In this document: positions 1-4,265 of the stretch, in pieces
How the letters are laid out: every line of letters starts with the position of its first letter
Position numbering within the stretch: position 1 is the stretch's first letter
Origin: an uncultured Mycoplasma sp.
GTDB lineage: Bacteria > Bacillota_I > Bacilli_A > RF39 > UBA660
Assembly: GCA_947388575.1 (NCBI GenBank)
Contig: CANDSI010000037.1
Coordinates: 1-8,371 of the forward strand
Length of the DNA stretch: 8,371 nucleotides
Reading direction: 5' to 3'
Notes under the pieces: generated by a model
The model's database searches: none
The model's input: only the letters and a program-made list of their open reading frames with translations
What the model was told of the DNA's origin: nothing
Position numbers and translations under genes: made by a program

Positions 1-863
1 CTGATAAATCAAGATTAGTTAGAATTTTAGAAGAAATGGATTTAATTGTTGGAATGACTGGTGATGGAGTAAATGATGCGCCTGCACTAAAAAAAGCTAA
101 TGTAGGATTTGCAATGGGTAGTGGAACAGAAGTTGCTAAAGAAGCTAGTGATATTGTTATATTAGATGATAATATTTTGTCAATTAGTAAAGCAATTCTT
201 TATGGTAGAACTATTTTTAAAAGTATTAGAAAATTTATTATTTATCAATTAACTGTTAATATGTGTGCTTTAATATTATCGATAATTGGTCCTTTTATTG
301 GTATTAATACACCAATTACTATTATTCAAATGTTGTGGCTTAATATGATTATGGATACTTTTGCAGGACTTGCTTTCTCTTTTGAGCCAGCACTAGAAAG
401 TTTTATGCATGAGCCACCAAAAAGAAAAGATGAGCCTATTGTTAATTCTTATATGATTGGAGAAGTATTATTTACTGGTTTGTATTCCGCGATAATTTGT
501 ATTTTGTTTTTAAAACTTCCGATTGTAAGAGAGTTTATTAGAACTGGAGAAAACTATAAATATTTGATGACCGCTTATTTTGCTTTATTTATTTTTATTG
601 GGGTTTTTAATGCTTTTAATGCAAGAAGCGAAAGAATAAATATTTTAGCTAATTTAAAAAAGAATAAAGTTTTTATTGTTATTATCGCTTTTATTTTATT
701 AGTTCAAGTTTATTTAATTTATCATGGGGGAGACTTATTTCGGACATATGGTTTAACTGCTAAAGAATTCTTTATTGTTTTATTACTTGCGTTAACTGTT
801 TTTCCAGCAGATTTTTTAAGAAAAATTTATTTGCGAAAACATCATTTAAAGACAGGAGTGTAA
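1..863 (+). CDS. Calcium-transporting P-type ATPase, PMCA-like (P2B), C-terminal part
   Basis: This is the 3' end of a cation-pumping P-type ATPase of the plasma membrane; the reading frame is open from base 3, so the gene begins before the window and the ATG at 36 is internal. About 286 residues remain of a family usually near 850-900. The fragment opens at the end of the P domain with the hinge motif GDGVNDAP, then carries about six membrane helices (M5-M10). M5 contains QLTVN and M6 contains [18 protein letters not shown], which closely follow eukaryotic PMCA and bacterial Ca2+ pumps: the M5 Asn and the M6 Asn and Asp are calcium ligands, while the second-site acidic residue of SERCA M5 is absent. 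I infer one Ca2+ exported per ATP. Phosphorylation and nucleotide domains lie outside the window. No terminator is visible after the stop. Family assignment is firm; Ca2+ over another cation is very likely. Confidence 0.92.
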   Translation, partial: DKSRLVRILEEMDLIVGMTGDGVNDAPALKKANVGFAMGSGTEVAKEASDIVILDDNILSISKAILYGRTIFKSIRKFIIYQLTVNMCALILSIIGPFIGINTPITIIQMLWLNMIMDTFAGLAFSFEPALESFMHEPPKRKDEPIVNSYMIGEVLFTGLYSAIICILFLKLPIVREFIRTGENYKYLMTAYFALFIFIGVFNAFNARSERINILANLKKNKVFIVIIAFILLVQVYLIYHGGDLFRTYGLTAKEFFIVLLLALTVFPADFLRKIYLRKHHLKTGV

Positions 864-886
864 AAAAAATTGCAAAAAAACAAGGG

Positions 887-914
887 TGTCGACATGATTC
901 GACAAAGTTCGCGT
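887..914 (+). promoter_or_regulatory. Predicted Spo0A boxes upstream of sirA
   Basis: TTCGACA at 898-904 is the exact reverse complement of the Spo0A box TGTCGAA. TTCGCGT at 908-914 is a weaker copy (5 of 7) in the same orientation and exactly 10 bp on, the head-to-tail spacing known for tandem 0A boxes such as those at abrB. A further TGTCGA at 887-892 faces the other way and makes a perfect inverted repeat with 899-904 (six-base arms, six-base spacer). The cluster overlaps a plausible -35 element. In Bacillus subtilis, Spo0A~P directly activates sirA, so the location fits. The match is by eye; binding is inferred. Confidence 0.68.
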
Positions 915-929
915 TTCTTATGTGATAAT
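899..929 (+). promoter_or_regulatory. Putative sirA promoter
   Basis: TCGACA (899-904, 5 of 6 to the -35 consensus) is followed after 19 bp by GATAAT (924-929), which has an upstream TG at 921-922 as in extended -10 elements. The -35 lies inside the predicted Spo0A box and the spacer is longer than optimal, as in Spo0A-activated sigma-A promoters such as spoIIG. Transcription would start near 936, giving a very short leader. Confidence 0.5.
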
Positions 930-937
930 CTATATAC

Positions 938-944
938 AGGTGAT
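938..944 (+). promoter_or_regulatory. Ribosome binding site that fixes the sirA start
   Basis: AGGTGAT is a perfect complement to part of the 16S rRNA 3' end and stands 6 bases before the ATG at 951. Neither the in-frame TTG at 870 nor the ATG at 894 has a comparable site, and 894 lies within the Spo0A-box palindrome. This supports translation from 951. Confidence 0.75.
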
Positions 945-950
945 GAAAAT

Positions 951-1370
951 ATGCGTACTTTTTATATATTTAATATTAATAAGAATTTTTATAATTTAAT
1001 GAAAAATAATCCTTATCATTTATTTAGAGCCATGGAAGATATTCATAGTTTTGATTCTCATGATGCTGATATGGCTTATGATTTATTTAATCAAATTGCT
1101 AGTCCTTTTGATAAGAGTAAAATAAATAATAAGATTTTTGGTGAATCTAAAGATAATGATTTTTATTCTAAGTTTCATAATGTACATCGTATTCAAAATA
1201 AATATGTGCCAGAAGATTCAATGTTAGTAGTTAATAAAGCATTTTTATTATTGGAAAGTAATATTACAAAGCCAACATTTTTAAATGAACTTAAAGAATA
1301 TAATAATTTATTCGTTTGTGATTTTAAAAATAAAGATTATTTTTGGGTAAACGAACTTCTAAGCTTGTAA
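951..1370 (+). CDS. sirA: Sporulation inhibitor of replication SirA
   Basis: Predicted 139-residue cytoplasmic protein of the SirA (YneE) family. In Bacillus subtilis, SirA binds domain I of the initiator DnaA and blocks new rounds of replication when cells enter sporulation. The assignment rests on remembered similarity along the length of the 148-residue Bacillus protein: an N-terminal aromatic strand (RTFYIFNI against RHYYTYLI), a central LFNQIASPF segment matching the YITQPI region, an FHNVHRI segment matching YIYRI, and a C-terminal FVCDFKNKDYFWVNEL matching FLAMDFNSKRYGWLN. It is backed independently by the next gene, yneF, which also follows sirA in Bacillus, and by Spo0A-type boxes just upstream. 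In Bacillus tkt precedes sirA; here a calcium pump does. The open frame extends to a TTG at 870, but that stretch is better read as promoter. No terminator follows. Sequence divergence is high, so homology should be tested by profile search. Confidence 0.83.
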   Translation: MRTFYIFNINKNFYNLMKNNPYHLFRAMEDIHSFDSHDADMAYDLFNQIASPFDKSKINNKIFGESKDNDFYSKFHNVHRIQNKYVPEDSMLVVNKAFLLLESNITKPTFLNELKEYNNLFVCDFKNKDYFWVNELLSL

Positions 1371-1393
1371 TAAATTAAAGAATATAGTAAAAT
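1365..1393 (+). promoter_or_regulatory. Putative yneF promoter
   Basis: TTGTAA (1365-1370, overlapping the sirA stop codon) and TAAAAT (1388-1393) are separated by exactly 17 bp. Transcription would start near 1400, just ahead of the AAGGAGAG ribosome binding site. This would let yneF be made independently of the sporulation-linked sirA promoter. Confidence 0.5.
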
Positions 1394-1416
1394 ATAGTCA
1401 TTAAGGAGAGATAACT

Positions 1417-1626
1417 ATGTGGGGACAAATATTATGGTGTATAATTGGTTTAGTAGCAGGTTTAATTATTGGATTTTTCTTAGCTAGATTTATAATGAAG
1501 AAATATTTAAAGAAAAATCCGCCAATAAATGAAAAGATGATTGAAGTTATGATGACTCAAATGGGAAGAAAGCCTAGTAAAAAACAAGTTACACAAGTAA
1601 TGAATCAAATGAATAAATTTATGTAA
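1417..1626 (+). CDS. yneF: UPF0154 family small membrane protein YneF
   Basis: This 69-residue protein has one N-terminal membrane helix (about residues 4-25, rich in Gly, Ile and Leu and ending FFLARF) followed by a basic, methionine-rich cytoplasmic tail. The segment KKYLKKNPPINEKMI and the later MMTQMGRKPSKKQ match the signature of the UPF0154/YneF family, whose Bacillus subtilis member is 72 residues and has the same layout. The family has no established biochemical role. The start ATG is preceded at proper distance by AAGGAGAG (1403-1410). It lies 46 bp downstream of sirA, the same order as in Bacillus, and is closed by its own terminator hairpin. Family membership is essentially certain; function is unknown. 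Confidence 0.95.
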   Translation: MWGQILWCIIGLVAGLIIGFFLARFIMKKYLKKNPPINEKMIEVMMTQMGRKPSKKQVTQVMNQMNKFM

Positions 1627-1646
1627 GAAGCTTTGCTTCTTTTTAA
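1625..1646 (+). terminator. Intrinsic terminator after yneF
   Basis: AAGAAGC (1625-1631) pairs perfectly with GCTTCTT (1635-1641) across a TTT loop, followed by TTT. The stem begins inside the yneF stop codon. Confidence 0.75.
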
Positions 1647-1689
1647 GTTGGAAATCGATAGTTAGTAAAGCGTTTGATAGTAAAATTTG

Positions 1690-1716
1690 TGTAAAGAAAA
1701 AAACTTTACATTTTTT
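1690..1716 (+). terminator. Second terminator-like hairpin downstream of yneF
   Basis: TGTAAAG (1690-1696) and CTTTACA (1704-1710) form a perfect 7-bp stem over an all-A loop of seven bases, followed by six T. No gene lies between this and the first terminator (about 45 bp), so it is either a back-up terminator or an operator for the next gene, whose -35 starts two bases after the T-run. Confidence 0.6.
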
Positions 1717-1717
1717 C

Positions 1718-1746
1718 TTGATTTTAGAATATATATATGTTAGACT
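1718..1746 (+). promoter_or_regulatory. Putative promoter of the Pro/Glu-rich membrane protein gene
   Basis: TTGATT (1718-1723), a 17-bp spacer and TAGACT (1741-1746), with the extended -10 dinucleotide TG at 1738-1739. A start near 1753 leaves a short leader before the AAGGTGG ribosome binding site at 1761-1767. Confidence 0.5.
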
Positions 1747-1775
1747 TATTAATAGAATAAAAGGTGGTGTTAGGG

Positions 1776-2786
1776 ATGAATTTCCTTGATAAATTATATG
1801 AAAGCAATTACTTTGGTATAGGCCTATTTGCAGTTATATCATTTCTTGTAGTGACATTTTTAATTGTTTTATTTTTTGGTAAAAGAGACGAAAAAAGAAG
1901 GTTAGAGTCATCAAAAGAATTACAGAAAAAAGATGTTCTAAATACCTTTAAGGAAACTAGTGAACCTGTGTCTTTAGAAACTCCAGTGTCTGAAGTACCA
2001 GTTATGACAGATAATGTAATGCCTGTTATGCCAAGTGCAGAAAAAAGTATTGGTTTGAATTCTACTATATCTTCTAATATAGTTGAGCCAGTGACTCCTA
2101 TAATTAGTGAGACTCCATCAGCAACAGTTAATTATAAAGATGAGATCTTATCTCCAGTTGCTCCTGTTAATTATGATTATGAAGAATATGAAAGAAAACA
2201 ATTTGTCGAAATACCAAAAGAAGAAATAAAATCTATAGAAACTCCTGTAGTGCCAGTAATAAATGAAGTTTCAACTCCTATTATTACAGAACCATTAAGA
2301 AGTGTAGAGCCAATTAGGTTAGAACCAACTACTTATGATATTCCATCAGAACCTAAAGTAATAGAACCAATAAGAATAACTATTCCAGAAGAACCTATTA
2401 AGGCGCCTGTTATAGAAGAAGTTAAGCCAGTGGTACCAGAAATAGTACCAACTGTTGAACCAAATGTAATAAATGAAACTTATTATAAACCTATAGAAAA
2501 ACCTGAAGCAGAAGAAATTGAAGTACCTAGTATTGATTTTGATGCTTTAGCTAAATCTATTTCTGATGAATTAGATGAATTAGAAAATACTACAAATAAC
2601 TATCATGAAGAAGTAAAAGTGACACCTATTGAAGAAGTTGTTTCAAAACCTACTACTCAATTTAGTTCGGTATATGTTAATGAACCAGTAAAATCTGTTG
2701 TAAATAATAATGTTGATTTACCTAAAAAGATAGATTTACCTACTATGAAAAGTAGTGAAATTGAACCTGAGAACTATAATATTTAG
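1776..2786 (+). CDS. Single-pass membrane protein with long Pro/Glu/Val-rich tail; function unknown
   Basis: I do not recognise this 336-residue protein. It has one strongly hydrophobic helix (about residues 13-34) followed at once by a basic cluster (KRDEKRR), so by the positive-inside rule the N-terminus is outside and the rest is cytoplasmic. Residues about 60-245 are low in complexity and rich in Pro, Glu, Val, Ile and Thr, with degenerate units such as EPIRLEP and EPIRITIP, and are probably disordered. The C-terminal part differs: an acidic amphipathic stretch near 253-270 (IDFDALAKSISDELDEL) and a compact motif QFSSVYVN near 295-302. The arrangement recalls the FtsZ anchor ZipA, but there is no ZipA-type globular C-terminal domain, so only the layout is shared. 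ATG 1776 is chosen because AAGGTGG lies 8 bases upstream; a GTG at 1764 would overlap that site. It has its own promoter and terminator. That the gene is real is near certain. Confidence 0.85.
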   Translation: MNFLDKLYESNYFGIGLFAVISFLVVTFLIVLFFGKRDEKRRLESSKELQKKDVLNTFKETSEPVSLETPVSEVPVMTDNVMPVMPSAEKSIGLNSTISSNIVEPVTPIISETPSATVNYKDEILSPVAPVNYDYEEYERKQFVEIPKEEIKSIETPVVPVINEVSTPIITEPLRSVEPIRLEPTTYDIPSEPKVIEPIRITIPEEPIKAPVIEEVKPVVPEIVPTVEPNVINETYYKPIEKPEAEEIEVPSIDFDALAKSISDELDELENTTNNYHEEVKVTPIEEVVSKPTTQFSSVYVNEPVKSVVNNNVDLPKKIDLPTMKSSEIEPENYNI

Positions 2787-2797
2787 TTCTTTTTTAT
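2770..2797 (+). terminator. Intrinsic terminator overlapping the end of the Pro/Glu-rich gene
   Basis: AGAACTA (2770-2776) and TAGTTCT (2784-2790) form a perfect 7-bp stem over a 7-base loop, followed by TTTTTATTT. The stop codon TAG (2784-2786) is part of the descending arm, so the last codons and the hairpin are the same bases. Confidence 0.7.
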
Positions 2798-2898
2798 TTG
2801 ACAAATTAGTCTTGAGTATAAAAATAAAATAATTTTGCTAAAAAAATAAAAAAAATTAACTAAAATTCCTTGATTTTATGGGATATTTTTGATAACCT
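2798..2898 (+). promoter_or_regulatory. Promoter region of the HU gene (two candidates)
   Basis: This A/T-run-rich gap has no open frame of note. A perfect -35 TTGACA (2798-2803) lies directly after the terminator, but the best -10 near it is poor: AAAATA at a 17-bp spacing, or TATAAA at 13. A second candidate is TTGATT (2870-2875), 17 bp, TAACCT (2893-2898) with TG at 2890-2891. The first would give a leader over 100 bases long containing both hairpins described below; the second would start inside them. The sequence does not decide between them. Confidence 0.4.
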
Positions 2899-2933
2899 TA
2901 ATATGTAAGGTAAGTGGCCTTATAAATAAGGTT
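2894..2933 (+). repeat. Nested CCTTA/TAAGG inverted repeats in the HU leader
   Basis: Four alternating half-sites occur in 36 bases: CCTTA 2896-2900, TAAGG 2906-2910, CCTTA 2918-2922, TAAGG 2927-2931. They can fold as two small separate hairpins or as one larger structure in which AACCTTA (2894-2900) pairs with TAAGGTT (2927-2933) and the inner TAAGG with the inner CCTTA. The array ends 7 bases before the GGGAGG ribosome binding site. It could be a structured leader or a double operator. Confidence 0.6.
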
Positions 2934-2953
2934 TTTGAAAGGGAGGTAATATT

Positions 2954-3226
2954 ATGTCAAGAACTGAATTAGTAGAATTTATCGCTGCAAAAGCAAATAT
3001 GTCAAAAGCTGAAGCTGGTCGTGCTTTAGATGCTATGTTAGAGGGTATCCAAACAGGACTTAAAAAAGAAGGTAAAGTTGCTTTAGTTGGATTTGGTACT
3101 TTCAGCGCTAAAAAACGTGCAGCTCGTGAAGGAATTAATCCTTTAACTAAAGAAGCTATTAAAATTCCTGCTAAGACTGTTGCTTCATTCAAAGCAGGAA
3201 GCAAATTAAAAGATGCTCTTAACTAA
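2954..3226 (+). CDS. hup: DNA-binding protein HU
   Basis: This 90-residue histone-like protein binds and bends double-stranded DNA as a dimer, shaping the nucleoid and assisting replication and recombination. Length and domain plan are standard: two N-terminal helices (about 3-38) for dimerisation, the glycine turn GFGTF at 46-50, and the basic beta-arm carrying KKRAAREG and the intercalating Pro63, then a C-terminal helix ending KLKDALN. The usual arm tip GRNP reads GINP here, replacing an arginine by isoleucine. Codon use is somewhat richer in C- and G-ending codons (cgt, atc, ggt) than the neighbours, as expected of an abundantly expressed gene. The ATG follows GGGAGGT (2941-2947) at the ideal distance. 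It is monocistronic, with its own terminator. IHF is excluded in practice by the lineage and sequence. Confidence 0.97.
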   Translation: MSRTELVEFIAAKANMSKAEAGRALDAMLEGIQTGLKKEGKVALVGFGTFSAKKRAAREGINPLTKEAIKIPAKTVASFKAGSKLKDALN

Positions 3227-3243
3227 TAATTAGTTGCATTTAG

Positions 3244-3275
3244 AAAAGTAGATGTTTGTCTACTTTTTTATTTTA
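3244..3275 (+). terminator. Intrinsic terminator of the HU gene
   Basis: AAAAGTAGA (3244-3252) pairs perfectly with TCTACTTTT (3259-3267) over a TGTTTG loop, and the T-run continues as TTATTTT. It is a strong rho-independent terminator 18 bases after the HU stop codon. Confidence 0.88.
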
Positions 3276-3297
3276 ATATTGACTTTGCTTTTCACAC

Positions 3298-3326
3298 TTG
3301 ACAGTTTATTTTATTTATGGTAGAAT
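3298..3326 (+). promoter_or_regulatory. Strong sigma-A promoter of the SleB-like hydrolase gene
   Basis: TTGACA (3298-3303), exactly 17 bp, then TAGAAT (3321-3326) with the extended -10 TG at 3318-3319. Ten of twelve or more consensus positions match. Transcription would start near 3333 and give a leader of about 24 bases. This is a vegetative promoter and does not resemble those of sporulation sigma factors. Confidence 0.85.
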
Positions 3327-3356
3327 ACGTTTTTGTTGTGCGAAGGGGAGAAAAAA

Positions 3357-4181
3357 ATGAATTTAATAGAAATAAGTAAATATAAGAAAAAGTTAAAGTT
3401 TCAACGTTATTTATGCTTTGCTATGGCTTTTATAACTATATCATCAGCGACAAAAAATTTTGAAAAAAATGTAAAACAATCTGACGCTAATGATGATGTA
3501 AGTTATGAATGTGTCTCTGTTTACGATGGTTTTAAAGTAGGTCAAAGTAAAATAGACGAATCAATTTTGACTTACGCTTCTAAAACAATAAAGAAAAACA
3601 ATGTAGAAATTGTTTCTTCGAGTTTACAAGAAGAGCAGGAAAAAGTAGATGTTGTTGAAGAAGAAGTTGAAGTAAAAGAACTTACATATGAAGAGAAAAT
3701 GCAAGCGATTATGGAAAGAGAAGGATATACTTATGAAGAGCTAGATGCAGTTTGTGCGGGTTGTGTAGCTGAATCTTGTGGCGATCCAAATTGTTACGAT
3801 GAAGCTTATAGAGTAGCAAGTACGATCGATAATCGTACTCATAGTGAGCCTTATGTTAGAGATGTAAACAAAGCTTTTGGAGAAAATGCAGGTTATAGTA
3901 TTTATTATCAGTTTATAGCACCATACCAATTTAGTGTTTATGGAAGTGGCTCTTATAAGGAATATTTGGGACGTATTGATTTAGTTGGCTATCAAGCTGC
4001 TATAGATATGTTCTATAGTGGAGTTCCTAGTCATAATTATTTGAACTTTAATTTTATTCCTGATAAACATAGAGAATCTTATCAGTTAGAACCTAGTGGT
4101 AATTATTATTGTAGAGAATTAGCTGAAGAAAATAGAATACCTGAAGAAGATGTATTAAAACTAGTCTTAGAAATAGATTAG
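3357..4181 (+). CDS. Exported SleB-like cell-wall hydrolase
   Basis: Predicted 274-residue exported or membrane-anchored peptidoglycan hydrolase. The N-terminus is basic (KYKKKLKFQR) followed by a hydrophobic stretch (about 18-32), a signal peptide or anchor. Residues about 85-115 are a Glu/Val-rich acidic linker. The C-terminal domain resembles the SleB/CwlJ hydrolase fold (Hydrolase_2): AGCVAESCGDP followed by AYRVASTIDNRTHS corresponds to the family's AEARGEP and AAVVLNRV segments, and PYQFSVYGSG (from residue 189) to its conserved QFS region. Glu139 is the presumed catalytic acid. SleB-type enzymes cut muramic-acid-containing glycan, and in spore-formers degrade spore cortex, but relatives also act on vegetative wall. 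Four cysteines (133, 136, 141, 146) crowd the active-site Glu, which is unusual. ATG 3357 is chosen over TTG 3333 because AAGGGGAG lies just upstream of it. Fold assignment is by motif and moderate in confidence. Confidence 0.78.
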   Translation: MNLIEISKYKKKLKFQRYLCFAMAFITISSATKNFEKNVKQSDANDDVSYECVSVYDGFKVGQSKIDESILTYASKTIKKNNVEIVSSSLQEEQEKVDVVEEEVEVKELTYEEKMQAIMEREGYTYEELDAVCAGCVAESCGDPNCYDEAYRVASTIDNRTHSEPYVRDVNKAFGENAGYSIYYQFIAPYQFSVYGSGSYKEYLGRIDLVGYQAAIDMFYSGVPSHNYLNFNFIPDKHRESYQLEPSGNYYCRELAEENRIPEEDVLKLVLEID

Positions 4182-4188
4182 TTTTTTT
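4157..4188 (+). terminator. Intrinsic terminator overlapping the end of the hydrolase gene
   Basis: AAACTAGTCT (4158-4167) pairs with AGATTAGTTT (4175-4184) with a single G-U wobble over a 7-base loop; an outer A-T pair and further T residues follow. The hydrolase stop codon TAG (4179-4181) lies in the descending arm. Confidence 0.75.
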
Positions 4189-4197
4189 AACTTTTTA

Positions 4198-4227
4198 AAG
4201 ACAAATAATGTTTTTATGTGTTATAAT
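4198..4227 (+). promoter_or_regulatory. Promoter of the ABC exporter operon
   Basis: A perfect extended -10, TGTTATAAT (4219-4227), stands 18 bp after a weak -35 AAGACA (4198-4203). The start point would fall near 4234, inside the inverted repeat described next. Confidence 0.72.
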
Positions 4228-4243
4228 TAGTTCTATGACTAAT
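4226..4243 (+). promoter_or_regulatory. Inverted repeat over the transcription start: candidate operator
   Basis: ATTAGT (4226-4231), six bases, ACTAAT (4238-4243): perfect 6-bp arms beginning inside the -10 and spanning the predicted start point. The size and position suit a dimeric repressor of the kind (MarR, PadR, TetR) that often controls multidrug exporters. No regulator gene adjoins the operon, so the regulator, if any, is encoded elsewhere. A weak RNA hairpin is the alternative. Confidence 0.42.
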
Positions 4244-4265
4244 AAGATAAATTGGAGGGATGTAT

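Noticed and set aside
870..950. N-terminal extension of SirA from a TTG at 870 or ATG at 894
   Set aside because: No ribosome binding site at either, the stretch holds Spo0A-type boxes and a -10, and the SirA alignment begins at the ATG at 951 after AGGTGAT.
1690..1710. GlnR/TnrA-type nitrogen operator
   Set aside because: The TGTAA and TTACA halves are 11 bases apart instead of 7, and the T-run after the hairpin fits a terminator better.
1764..1775. GTG start at 1764 for the Pro/Glu-rich membrane protein
   Set aside because: It sits within the AAGGTGG ribosome binding site that serves the ATG at 1776.
1776..2786. Direct assignment of the Pro/Glu-rich protein as ZipA
   Set aside because: Only helix-plus-linker layout is shared; the globular FtsZ-binding domain of ZipA is absent and ZipA is a gammaproteobacterial protein.
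2920..3204. Open frame on the minus strand across the HU gene
   Set aside because: It mirrors the HU codons, has no ribosome binding site or promoter, and HU is unambiguous on the other strand.
3333..3356. TTG start at 3333 for the hydrolase
   Set aside because: It coincides with the predicted transcription start and precedes the AAGGGGAG site that serves the ATG at 3357.
3741..3929. Short minus-strand open frame inside the hydrolase gene
   Set aside because: Lies wholly inside a well-supported gene, with no start signals of its own.
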